Positions 12,001-23,032 of a stretch of DNA of 64,000 bases are shown piece after piece; positions within the stretch are counted from its first letter, which is position 1; every line of letters starts with the position of its first letter. Origin of the DNA: Proteles cristata cristata (Eukaryota; Chordata; Mammalia; Carnivora; Hyaenidae). Location of the stretch: the NCBI GenBank assembly GCA_017311185.1, contig JAESUZ010001724.1, positions 62,001 through 126,000 of the forward strand, given 5' to 3'. The notes beneath the pieces are model-generated. The model did not search any database, was not told where the DNA came from, and saw only the letters and a program-made list of their open reading frames with translations. The position numbers were made by a program, and so were the translations under genes.

Positions 12001-13519
12001 GCAAAAACACAAAACAAAAATACAAAAGCACAAAACAAAAAAAGCCCCACAAAGCTACCCACCTCAGAGCTCATCAGTCACCTGAGTCTAAGGAGAAAGC
12101 AGCTTTGGAGAAAGAAGGGGGTGGCTTTGTGGAAGAAGGAATCCTCTCTTTTGTGGCTGGAGAGGGCACTGACTTCACCTCTGAGCCTTCCTCTGGTCAA
12201 GGAAGAGACCTATCTTATGAAGTGTTGAGATCCTCCCCCCGCCGCCCCCCACGAAGTGGTCGAGTAGGTGATTGTGATTTAAAAACAAAACGGCCTGTTG
12301 TAACGGGATTCTGGAAGACAGGTTCACAGAACCCTGGGTGCAGGCTCATGTTTACAGAGCTGACCAGATCCCGCTAGGTAACCCCTGTACGCATTAGCCA
12401 AAGGACATGCGGAGTTTTGCAGCATAGACACGCCCTAGATGAATCGGGTTGATTCCTTCGGAAAACTGGAAAGCACTGATGTGGCCTTTCTCGTTTGCGT
12501 CCAGTAGCCAAGACATCGGCCTCAGGAAGTCCGTCGTGGCCCGTGTGCGAGCTGTCACATTTCGACAGGTTGGGAGCCGATGCGTTCCGGTTGTTGCTCC
12601 AGACTAAAGGGAGGCCGACTGTGTTTGTTTCCATGTCAAAAAACATTTTCCAAGTGCTTTCTCTTGTTCACAACCGAAAGACCGTCAGAGGTCCCGCTTA
12701 CAGTTTGGTTCACGTTTACAGGAGGCATGGGGGTTGGGACATTCCTGACAAGCTCCTGCAGTTTTTTTTTTTCTTTTCTTTTCTTTGAGGGATGACCCCT
12801 TAGCAGCTACCCAACATATCCTAACCTCCAGTCTCCCAAGCCTGGGGCTCAGGCATTAAACCTCACGGAGCCCAATCAGCCCCTGCCAGTGTTTTCCCGC
12901 GTTCCAGCTAAATGCTTAAGAAGTATCCGAAAGAAGCGGGATCGCAAATTTCAGTTTCCCTCCGCTGTCAGGAGTGCCTTCACTGATCGCCAGCATCACC
13001 ACCCTCCCTCAGTTTAACAACAAACTGTTTCCGTGACTGGGGAGCTGGAGGTGGTCCCTAAGCAAAGCGCCCCCGAAAAGGGGATGGGATGTCGGGGCTG
13101 GAAAAATCATTTACCACCTGGCCTTTATGCGGCCGTTAGCAGACCACACGCCGGCCGCGTCCGGGGTTGAATGCAGAAACAAAGGGTACAGTTTCCACGA
13201 GTGCGGGTGCTTTTGGCATCGCAACCGGGACAAGCCTAACGTCCTGAACACCTTGTCAGAGAACCTCCCTTACCCCCCCGTTGCCTCCGCAGCCCTCCGA
13301 GGGGAGAAAATGTTGACCATACCGGAATTAGTTCTCCAACAAATAGAATTCTCTCCAACAGGGTGGTGCTGGAAGGCTGAGGTTTTAAAAATCTCGACTG
13401 TTAAGGAAGTTTGAGTACATCACATTCCTATGCAAAACGTTTTTAATCTCCAGTTTCATGTAGTTTATTTTTGCTATATGTAAAGTATTTTTATACGGCT
13501 TATATCGTGATAGTTTAGC

Positions 13520-13525
13520 AATAAA
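13520..13525 (+). promoter_or_regulatory. Candidate polyadenylation signal AATAAA
   Basis: The hexamer sits in an AT-rich, otherwise unique 120-base stretch and is followed within 20-50 bases by a T/GT-rich run (gctgtttgctgtatctttt), as a cleavage site needs. It is not inside a recognised retroelement, unlike most AATAAA hexamers in this window. No upstream exon is visible, so it could be chance. Confidence 0.25.
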
Positions 13526-13702
13526 ACAGTTGAAAGCAATGGCTGTTTGCTGTATCTTTTCTTCTCTAGAGAGGCCACTCCAGTTTGCCTTTGACATCTT
13601 GAGTTCATACAAGGACCTTCTCTGGGGGCATATACACCCCATAAAAGGTTAATTCTGGTCCCAGCCCTTGGAGATAAGGCACCATCTATGCTAACACAAG
13701 GG

Positions 13703-13748
13703 TTCAGAAACCACTTGCCCAAAGCGACGGAGCTGGGAGGTCACGCTG
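13703..13748 (-). repeat. Small MIR remnant
   Basis: 'cacttgcccaaagcgacggagctgggaggt' resembles the antisense MIR core (cttgcccaaggtcacacagct). It is very short and a chance match is possible. Confidence 0.35.
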
Positions 13749-14353
13749 GATTTGTTCATTTCTCTCCCCGCCCCCATCTGCTAGAGTCGGTCTTTAAGCC
13801 TGTTTGGAAGTGGCATCTAGGTGAAGAGGATTTCTAATGCCCACCCTGGGCCAGTTCACAGAAGGTTCCAGAGCATTCACAGACCACTGGGCTGAGCTGG
13901 TCACTTGAAAGGGAAAGCAGTTCTTTGTTTGAACATTTTATACAATTTTTTTTTTAAAGTATCTTTTACCAAACCCACAAACAGAATATTGTAAATAATA
14001 GAACTTTCCAGCTGGCATCCTCCTTACAACAGCTTTCCATCTCCCTACCCCCCTCCCCACACCCCCTTAGGTCCTTTAGCTACCAGAGTTTGGAAGTGAT
14101 TGCTATTTAAGTCTTAATATTGCTCAAACTTCATCCACCGGTCAGTGTTGCCCCGGTCAGGATCCCTGCCCCGGGCCCTGTGCTTGAGGACCCCTCTTCC
14201 AACACCACAACTCTGCCTTTGGAGTGCCTTCTTGGGGACCTTCCAAGCCCCACTTCCAGTGCCCGGAATCAACAGTACCATGTGGGTGGTGGGGTGTCCC
14301 AAGCACACACAGGGTCCTGCCTGGGTTCTGGCTACTGGAAGAGCCTCTCTCCA

Positions 14354-14372
14354 CGGTCCCCTCTGGTGGCTG
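14354..14372 (-). promoter_or_regulatory. Candidate CTCF motif
   Basis: The complement reads CAGCCACCAGAGGGGACCG, which fits the 19-base CTCF consensus YGRCCASYAGRKGGCRSYV at 17 of 19 positions by hand count. It lies in unique sequence about 1 kb left of the large L1. A motif alone does not prove binding. Confidence 0.35.
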
Positions 14373-14861
14373 GGGCCAGCTGGTTCCCATTCCTTCCCTT
14401 CAGAGCACAAGGTCAACCAGATGCCCCAAGGAGCTTCAGGACCCCACACCTATAGGACCCAAGCTGGTTTTGAGAGGAGTTTCCTGGTGAAGAGTTTGCT
14501 CCTGATGGCCAGCACAGTATTTTAGTTCTAATTTTTTGTGGGATCGTATGAAACTGGGTCACCAGAATGGTGCTGGAACGTTGATTTGAGGAAGTCTTAA
14601 ATTGCCTGTGTACACAGGATCCCCGCAAAAATAATTTGCCCAGGCCCACACACTCTACAGGCAATTCTGCCCCCTTACAGTGTTTGCTGCAGCTGTGTAA
14701 AACTGGTTTATTTCAGTGAATTTTCTGAAAATCTTATGCTGCTTTTCCTGACTAGATACCCAGAACTATCTTAAGCAGAGAAGACAGATAAAACTATAAA
14801 ACCATTTAAAAAATAAGTCTGTGTTCTGTGTTTATATCTGAGTCACATTTGACAAACCAAG

Positions 14862-14955
14862 TCAACCTGTGCCTCAGTTTCCCCAGATGTAAGAGGAGGA
14901 TGAGAACAGTCCCTGCCTCCTAGGAATTGTGTGCTTAACAGTAATTACTAGCTAC
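14862..14955 (+). repeat. MIR SINE fragment
   Basis: 'ctgtgcctcagtttccccagatgtaag' followed by 'ccctgcctcctaggaattgtg' is the MIR core and post-core in sense orientation. Confidence 0.7.
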
Positions 14956-15827
14956 TGATACAATGTCCCATCAACTGGCCAATTTAAGATTCACCCAAAA
15001 GCTGGACCTCATTTTCCCAGTATCAGGAAGGAAGCATTCCAAGCTCTGACAACAGGTCTTGGACTTTTCACACTACATTGTTAAAGCCCCAAAACTTGAG
15101 TGTGTCCAATTTTCAAACCCTGAAACAAAAGGGCATCACATTGGGGCATCTAGTTTCTGGGCGGTGGGGTGACTTGGCAAATCCGTGAACAGCTCACACT
15201 ACATGCAACAGCATGGTGTGGTTTTGTACTAAGGCGTAAAAGCACAACACTGGTTTAGGAACAAGTGGGAATTTAAGAAGAAGGAAGATTAAGAAGAACA
15301 ACTGAAGTGCTGACTACAACATTTTCGGGTTCACAAATTAGAAGGAAACGGAGGTCTTGGCAGGAGCAGACTGAATAGGAAGTAATCCTGAGAAGGAGGC
15401 ATAACCGCAGGGACCGTTAAGAAACGCAAGCCAGACTTCAGGGAAGATGGCGGAGGAGGAGGCCCCCAAGCTCACCTCGTCCCGCGGACACAACCAGGTA
15501 GCAGACACATCAGTGCAAATAACCCAGAAAACAACACAAAGGCTGGCAGAGCAGGGTCTCCACAGCTAAAGGAACAGAAGAGGCCACATCAAAGTGTGGG
15601 AAGTTGCAGACCCACAGCTGGGACCTCAACAGACCTGCGGGTCTGACCACTGGAATGACACTGCAGGTGGCAGAGACGGGAGAGAAACAGACTCTTACTC
15701 TGGGAAGCCCACCTGGGAAAGACTAATCCCCGTAACATTAGGCCTTGAAAACCAAAGGGGCCAAATTTTAGGAGTTCTTACAATCAGTGGGGCTTAAAAC
15801 TGGGAACTTTAAAAATCAACTCACTCA

Positions 15828-16035
15828 GGGGCCCCTGGGTGGCTCAGTCGGGTAAGTGTCCGACTTTGGCTCAGGTCATGATCTCACGGTTCAGGAGTTC
15901 AAGCCCCATGTCGGGCTCTGTGCTGATGATCAGAGCCTGGAGCCTGCTTCGGATTCTGTGTTTCCCTCTCCCTCCCCACTCATTGTCTCCCTCTCTCTCA
16001 AAACTAAACAAACATTAAATAATTTTTAAAATTTA
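15828..16035 (+). mobile_element. Felid tRNA-Lys SINE (SINEC type) nested in the L1 5' UTR
   Basis: Head 'cccctgggtggctcagtcgg', B-box-like 'ttcaagccccatgtcgg', a CT-rich stretch and an A/T tail with aaacattaaa. The 5' UTR of the L1 continues on both sides, so it landed after the L1. I see no clear target duplication. Confidence 0.93.
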
Positions 16036-16929
16036 CATGCTCTGAGAGAGCTGGGAGAGCAGAAACCGAATCCCTGCCTTTCAAGAGATAGCACAACGAA
16101 CAACCCAGGATTAAATATAAAAACAGTTTGAAACCCCTCTGGTATACGGGAGGAAGACTTGTTTACTGATCTGTCTCAGAGCTGGTGCTGGAGGGGCAGG
16201 GATTGGTAGGACACTTCTCCAGGAACAAAGGTGCTGTCAGGTGCCATTTCCCTCCCCATACCCCCCACCCCCCAGCCTAGATGCCTATGGGAGACGGTGA
16301 GGCCACAACAATCCCTACTTAACTCGCTAATGGTGTGCCTGCTCCTGCACTCTCCTGTGGACACATCCCCTCCGCCAGGCCTCTGCCCCGGCTCTCCTCC
16401 CATAGCAGACTTGTGCAAACCTTGCTAACATCAGGCTTCCTGTCCTCCACCTGCTTCTGTGGGTCTTCCCCCTCCAACTCAGCCTGCCTCCGTCACGGGC
16501 TACAGGTCCCCTCCCACTGGCGTAGACCGTGCTGGCACTGCATGCACTGCCCCTGCCTTCTCTTGCAGTTTGCTGCTACTGTGTCTCCAGTGAACACCTG
16601 GCCTAACTCAACTCAAGCCCAAGGAGGCCTCAGGCTGGCCCACTAACAACACAGGTACCAAATTATCTCCACAACAGGCAAAAAGAGCAATTTCAGATGA
16701 CTGGACTGAAGGCAAAAGTGGTTTTGTGACAATAGTGCACGTGCAACACATATAGGAGACATTGCTGAAGCACCAAGCTCTGGTGAACAGGGAGCACTGC
16801 ACCGCAGGGCCTCTGCTTAGGGCACTACTTTCAAAAGGAGACATAAGGGACTTTCCCGACACACAGAAGTAGGCACAGACAGACAAAAAGAGGGGACAGA
16901 AGAATAGATCCCAAATGAAAGAACAAGAC

Positions 16930-17730
16930 AATCACAGCATGAGAGCTAAACACAATGGAGATAAGTAATATGCCTGACAGAGAATTTAAAGTAATGGTCA
17001 TAAAGATACTCACTGGAGTGGAGGACCTCAGTGAGACTCTTAACTGGGAGACAGAAAACAAAGAACCTATCAGAGATAAAGAACTCAATAACTGAAATGA
17101 AAAAGACCCTAGATTGAATAAACAGTAGACTAGAGGAAGCAGAGGAATGGATCAGTGGCCTGAAAGACAGAGTAATGGCAAGCAATCAAGCAGAACAGGA
17201 GAGAGAAACACAATAAATGAGAGTAGATTCAGGGAACTCAGGAACACCATCAAGTGTAATAACGTTCACATTACAGGAATCCCAGAAGAAGAAAAGAGAG
17301 CAAGGGGGAGGGGGGGCAGAAATTTATTTGAAGAAATAGTAGCCTGAAAACTTCCCAAATCTGGGTAAGGAAACAGAAATCCAAAACATGGGAGAAACAG
17401 AGAACACCCCTCCCCCCAAAAAAAATCAACCCAAAAAGATCCACACCAAAACATACAGCAATTCAAATGGCAAAAGTGGTGATAGAAAATTTTTAAAGCA
17501 GCAAAAGACGACCATCACATACAAGGGAAACCTCATAATTATCAGCAGTTTTCAGCAGAAACCTTGTAGGCCAGAAGGGAGGGGTAGGATATATTTAAAG
17601 TGCTGAAAGGGAAAAATCGGCAGCTAAGAATACTCCATCTATCAAGGCTAGCCTTCATAATTGAAGGAGAAATACAGAATTTCTCAGACAAAAGTTAAAG
17701 GAAGTCATGACCCCTAAAGCAACCCTACAA
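16930..17730 (+). pseudogene. L1 ORF1 remnant
   Basis: This is nucleic-acid-binding ORF1-derived sequence. The recognisable block runs from 'gaggacctcagtgagactct' (coiled-coil part) through 'cccagaagaagaaaagagagc' and the 'ccagaagggaggggtaggat' and 'gtgctgaaagg' words typical of the C-terminal part of old L1 ORF1. Stops occur in every frame (for example taa after the 17160-17215 stretch), and the longest surviving piece is under 75 codons. It cannot encode a working chaperone. Confidence 0.65.
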
Positions 17731-19085
17731 GAAATGTTATAGGGGACTCTGAGTGGAAAGGAAAAACCGTAAGTAGGAGTAAGAAAAGTTGGAAACACAG
17801 AGGCAGTAAAATTAAGTATGTTTATAAAAAACAGGGGATTCATGAAGTAAAAGGACACAGTGTATGACACCATATACCTAAAATGTGGGGGAGAGAAGAA
17901 TACAGATAAATGAAGAGTTCAAACTTAAGCGACTATCAACTTAATATAGACTGCTATATGAGAAAATGTAAAATATGAACCTCACGGTAACCACAAATCA
18001 AAAACTAGTAATAGAAATGCAAAAAAAAAAAAAAACCCACAAAAAGAATCCAACTATATCGCTGAAGAAAACCAGCAAACTATGAGAAGACAGAGCAAAA
18101 GAAGGAATAGAGAAGAACTATAAAAACAACATAAAGCAAGGAATAAAATGGTGATAAATACATGCCTATTAATAATTACTTTGAAGGTAAATGGACTAAA
18201 TGCTCCAATCAAAAGACACAGTGTGACAGAGTGGATAGAAAGCAAGACCCATCTATATGCTGCCTACAAGAGACTCATTTCAGACCTAAAGACACATGAA
18301 GATTGAAAGTGATGGGATGGGAAAGTATTTATCATGCAAATGAAAGTGAAAAGCTGAGGTAGAGTACAAATAGCAGACCAAAGAGACTTTAAAACAAAGA
18401 CTTTAATAAGAGACAAAGGACACTATAATCATAAAGAGAACAATCCAACAAGATATAACAATTTTGAATATTTATGTACCCAACATGGAAGTACCCAAGT
18501 ACATAAAGCAGATAATAACCATAAAGTAATTGATAGTAATATGATCATAGGGGACTTTAACACCCCATTTACAACAATGGATTATCCAAACAGAAGGTCA
18601 ACAAGGAAGTAGTAGTTTTGAATGACACATTGGACAGATGGATCTAAAACCACAAGGAGGAGTAAGAATACATCCTAAAACAGCAGAATACACATTCTTT
18701 TCAAGTGCATATGGAACATTTTCCAGAATAGATAATGTATTAGGCCACAAAACAAGTCTCAACAAATTTAAAAGATCAAAGTCATACCAGACATCTTTTC
18801 TGACCACAATGCTATAAAACTGGAAATCAACCAGAAGAAAAAATCTGGGAAAAAACACAACTACATGGAGGTTAAGTTTATGTTACTAAACAATGAATGG
18901 GTCAACCAAGAAATCAAGGAGGAAAACAAAGAATACATGGAAACAAATGAAAATGAAAACACACGGACCAGTATCTTTGGGATGCAGCAAAGACTGTTCT
19001 AGGAGGGAGGTTTATAGCAATATTGGGCTCCCTCAAGAAGCAAGAAAAATCTCAAATAACCTTACACTTCAAGTTAAGACTAGAA

Positions 19086-19308
19086 CAGGGGCGTCTGGTT
19101 GGCTCAGTGGGTCGAGCGTCTGACTTGATTTTGGCTCTTGTGATCCCAGGGTCATGGGATCAAGCCCTTTGTCAGGCTCTGTGTGGATAGTGGAGCCTGC
19201 TTACGAGTCAGACTCTCTCCCTCTCCCTCCCTCCCTCTCTCTCCCCCTGTCCCCTGCTTCTGCTTTCTCTCTCTCTCTCGCTGTCTCTCTCTCAAAAAAA
19301 AAAAAAAA
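19086..19308 (+). mobile_element. Felid SINE nested in L1 ORF2
   Basis: Head 'ggttggctcagtgggtcgag', body 'ggatcaagccctttgtcaggctctgtg', an unusually long CT-rich stretch (19213-19290) and a 16-A tail. L1 ORF2 sequence resumes directly after it. It is more diverged than the SINEs at 62039 and 59802, so probably older. Confidence 0.92.
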
Positions 19309-19466
19309 ATCATTAGAAGGAATAAAATAATAAAGAATAGAGCAGAAATAAATGAAATGGAAACTAAGAAAAAAAAAATAGAGCAGATCAATGAAACCAG
19401 GAGCTGGTTCTTTGGGAAAAAAAAATCAACAAAATGGAACCTTGAGCCAGACTCATTTAAAGAGAT

Positions 19467-19966
19467 GGGGGGAGAGAGAGAGAGAGAGAGGGAAGAGAGA
19501 GGGAGAGGGAGGGGGAGAGAGGGGGAGAGAGGGGGAGAGAGAGGGGGAGAGAGAGGGGGGAGAGAGGGGGGAGAGAGGGAGAGAAGAGGAGGAGAGAGGG
19601 GGAGGGGGAGAGAGGGGGAGGGGGAGAGAGGGGAGAGGGGGAGGGAGGGGGAGGGGGAGGGGGGAGAGGGGGAGGGGGAGAGGGGGAGGGAGAGACACGG
19701 AGAGAGGGAGGGAGGGAGGGAGGGGGAGGACGGAGAGAGAGGGAGAGAGGGAGACGGAGGGGGGAGAGGGGAGAGAGGGAGGGAGGGGGAGAGGGAGAGG
19801 GGAGGGAGGGAGAGGGAGAGGGAGGGGGAGAGGAGAGGGAGGGAGGGAGGGAGAGGGAGGGAGGGAGGGAGACGGGAGGGAGGGAAGACGAACACTCTGA
19901 GGGGGACAGGGAGAGGAGACGAAGAGGGAGGGAGACGGAGAGGGAGGGAGACGGAGAGAGAGAGGA
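19467..19966. repeat. 500-bp purine (GGGAGA)-like low-complexity expansion inside L1 ORF2
   Basis: Almost every base on the + strand is A or G, with rare C/T breaks and one short mixed interruption (19889-19905). The L1 sequence before it (gccagactcattt) and after it (aggactcaaac) is contiguous in ordinary L1 ORF2, where only a short AAAGAGAGAGG run lies between. The tract therefore looks like an in-place expansion and not a separate insertion. Runs of four or more G with 1-3 base spacers (19630-19690) fit quadruplex motifs. Long open frames through it are translation artefacts. Confidence 0.9.
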
Positions 19967-21710
19967 CTCAAACAAAAGCAGAAAAAATGAAAGTGGAAAA
20001 AGAACCATCAACATCACAGAAATACAAAGAATTATAAGAGAAAATTATGAAAAATTATATTGGACAATTTAGAAGAACTGGATACATTCCTAGAAACATA
20101 TCACCTCCCAAAACTAAGTCAGTAAGAAATAGAAAATGTAAACACACAACTACCAATGATGAAATTGAATCAGGAATCAAAAAAACTCCCAAAAAACAGA
20201 AGTCCAGGACCAAACGGTTGCATAAGTAAATTCTACCAAACATTTAAAGAAGAACTAATACCTATTCTTATCAAACTACTCCAAAAATAGAACAGAAAGG
20301 AAAGCTCCCAAATTCATCCTGAGGCCAGAGTTACCTTGATACCAAAGCCAGATACAGTAAGGGAACTTCTCTGATAAACACAGATGCAAAAATCCGCAAC
20401 ACATTACTGGCAAACCAAACCCAACAACACACTAAAAAAATCATTCACCATGATCAAGTGGTAGTTATTCCTGGGACAAAAGGGTGGGTTCAATATTTGC
20501 AAAGCAATCAACACATCACATCGCATCAACAAGAGAAAGGATAAAAACCAGATGGCCATCTCAATGATGCAGAAAAGTATTTGACAAAATGCAACATCCA
20601 TTCGTGATAAACCACGTCCCCAACAAAGCAGGTGTAGAGGAAGTGCAGCTGAACATCATAAAGCCCTTATAAACCCAAACGTCACACTTAAGGGTGGAAA
20701 ACTGAGTTTTTCCTCTCAGATCGGCGACAAGACAGGAATGTCCTGTCTCACCACTTTTATTCAACACAGTACTGGAGTCCTGGTCACAGCAATCAGACAA
20801 CAGAAAGAAAGAAAAAGCACCCAAATCACTAAGAAAAAGTAAGACTTTCACTATTTGCAGACGACACGATACCATGTGTAGAAAACCTTAAGAGTCCACC
20901 AAAAAACTACTAAAGCTGAAATGAATTTAAGAGGGTTGCAGGATACAAAAGCAATATACAAAAATCTGTGGTGTTTTACACACTAAAAATGAAGCAGTAG
21001 AAAGAGAAATTAAGAAAATAATCCTACTTACAATTGTACGAAAAATAAGAAAATACCTAGGAATAAACTTAACCAAGGAGGTGAAAGACCTGTCCTCTGA
21101 CATATAAAACACCGATGTAAGAAATTGAAGAGGAATGAAAAGACATTCCGTGCTCACGGGATGGAAGAACAAATTGTTAAAATGTCCATGCTACCCAAAG
21201 CACTTTACGCTTTTCATGCAATCTCTATTAAATAGCAACAGCAGTTTTCATAGAACTAGAATAATCCTAGCATCTGTATGGAACCACAAAGGACCCCAAA
21301 TAGCCAAAGCAGTCTTGAACAAGAACAAAATAACTGGAGGCATCACAATCTCAAATTTCAAGATACGCAACAAAGCTGTAGGAATCAAAATAGTATGGTA
21401 CTGGCACAAAAATAGATACATAGATCAATGGAACAAGATAGAGAGCTTGATAATAAACCCATGATTATCTGGTCAATTACTCTGACAAATAAGGCAAGAA
21501 TATGCAATGGGGAAAAGACCATCTCCTCAACAAACGGTGTTGGGAAAACTGAACAGCTACATGCAAAAGAATGAAACTGAACTACTCTCTTACACCATAC
21601 AGAAATGGATCAAAGATCATAAAAAATGTGAGAAATGTGAGATCATAAAAATCCTAGAAGAGAGCACAGGCAGTAATTTCCCTGACATCAGCCATAAAAA
21701 TGTCTCCTCA

Positions 21711-21972
21711 GAAATAAACATTAAAATTTTTCTTTAAAAAATGGGGGTGGGGGGGGCAGTGGTGCCTGGGTGTTAAGCACCCAACTTGGAAATCAAGGTC
21801 ATGGTCTCACAATTCAGGAATTCAAGCCCCGCATCGGGCTCTGCGCTGACATCTCAGAGCCTAGAGCCTGCTTTGGTTTCTGTGTGTGTCTGTGTCTGTC
21901 TGTCTCCTCTCTCCCCCGCTCACGCACGGTCTGTCTCAAAAATAAACATTAAAAATTTTTTTAAAAAGAAAG
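21711..21972 (+). mobile_element. Felid SINE with an extra SINE-like tail on its 5' side
   Basis: It is flanked by a perfect 13-base target duplication, aaatgtctcctca, at 21698-21710 and 21973-21985. The SINE body starts near 21755 (ggtgcctgggtg) and ends with caaaaataaacattaaa. The 45 bases between the left duplication and the head read aaataaacattaaaattttt, which is itself a SINE tail. This suggests a dimer whose first unit is reduced to its tail. Confidence 0.9.
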
Positions 21973-23032
21973 AAATGTCTCCTCAAAGGAAATAGAAGCA
22001 AAAATAAACTATTGGAACTACATCAAAATAAAAAGCTTCTGCACAGCAAGGGAAACTATCAACAAAACTAAAAGACAACCTACTTAATGGGAAAAGATCA
22101 TCGCAAGAGACATATCAGAAGGTTATATAAGGAACTGATACAACTCAATAAAAAAAAAAGATAATCTAGTTAAAATGGGCAGAAGACATGAACAGACATT
22201 TCTCCAAGGACGTACAGATGGGCCAACACATGAAAGATGATCATCATGCCTAATAAGTCATCAGGAAAATTCAAATCAAAGCCACAATGAGGTTTACCGT
22301 ATCCCTGTCAGAATGGCTAAAATCAATAAGAAACAAGCTGGTGAGGATGTAGGGGAAAAAAAGAGCCCCATGTACTGTTGGTGGCTATAAAAATTGGTGT
22401 GGTCATTGTGGAAAACAGTATACAGGTTCCTCAAAAAATTAAAAATATAGCTACCATTTCATCCAGTAATTGCAGTCCTGGGTCTTTACCCAAGGGATGT
22501 GAAAACACTAATTCAGAAAGATATGCACACCCCGATGTTTACTGCATTATTTACAACAGCTAAATTATGGACCCAGCCCAGAGTCCCTCCATTGATGAAT
22601 GGGTAAAGAAGATGTGGCCTGTGTATACAATGGAATATTATTCAGCCATAAAAAGGAAGGAAATCTTGCCATTTGTAATAGCGTGGATGGATCTAGAGGG
22701 TATTATGCTAAATGAAGTAAGTCAGAGAAAGACCAATACCATATGATTTCACTCATACATGGAATCTAAAAATAAACCAAAGAAACAAAGAAAAAAAAAA
22801 AAGGACAAACCAGAAACCAGACTCCTGGCTATAGAGAAGAGATGGTTACCGGAGGGGAGGTGGGGGGAGGGGGGGATGGGTGAAACAGGTGAAGGAGATT
22901 AAAGAGTACACCTGTCATGATGAGCACTGAGTAATATATGAAATTATTGAATCGCTGTTTTAAACACCTGAAACCGATAGAACACTATATGTTAACTATA
23001 CTGGAATTAAAGCCTTTTTAAAGAAAAAAAAA

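Larger units (their letters stand above)
8628..15440. other. Repeat-poor unique block
   Basis: About 6.8 kb in which I see only a (CT)n run (9021-9045), A/T homopolymers (10060-10078 and 11082-11102), an A-rich patch (11998-12045) and small MIR pieces. There is no felid SINE, L1 or LTR. Open frames up to 146 codons (10197-10809) show no recognisable domain. Parts near 10880-11010, 11100-11420 and 13430-13560 are AT-richer and less eroded-looking than the surroundings. Whether they are conserved cannot be judged from one sequence. Confidence 0.55.
18148..22770 (+). pseudogene. L1 ORF2 remnant (endonuclease and reverse transcriptase)
   Basis: The endonuclease start is readable at 18148 (an MVINTCLLIITLK-like run, then VNGLNAPIKRH). 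The catalytic QETH codons are at 18267-18278 but in a shifted frame. The reverse-transcriptase active box reads LFADDTI at 20851-20871. The end lies near the 'ttcagccataaaaagg' part (22640-22770). SINEs at 19086 and 21711 and the 500-bp purine tract at 19467 interrupt it, and it has many stops. It is a clear dead copy. Confidence 0.8.
15442..23032 (+). mobile_element. Near full-length LINE-1 (carnivore/mammalian L1 lineage), inactive
   Basis: The element opens with a YY1-type 5' end (aagatggcgg, 15444-15453) and the 'ctcacctcgtcccgcgg' leader. It continues through a GC-richer 5' UTR, ORF1- and ORF2-derived sequence and a 3' UTR, and ends with ATTAAA (23006-23011) and an A tail. Of about 7.6 kb, roughly 1.2 kb is later sequence: SINEs at 15828, 19086 and 21711 and a purine tract at 19467. 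The original element was therefore about 6.4 kb. Both ORFs carry many stops and frameshifts. A possible decayed target duplication is aagaaacgcaagc (15419-15431) against aaggaaacaaaagc (23031-23044). Confidence 0.88.

Noticed and set aside
19152..20037. Long frames on both strands (up to 284 codons) rich in Arg/Glu/Gly or Ser/Pro/Leu
   Set aside because: They are translations of the purine tract and a SINE CT region. All frames are open because the tract lacks the bases needed for stops.
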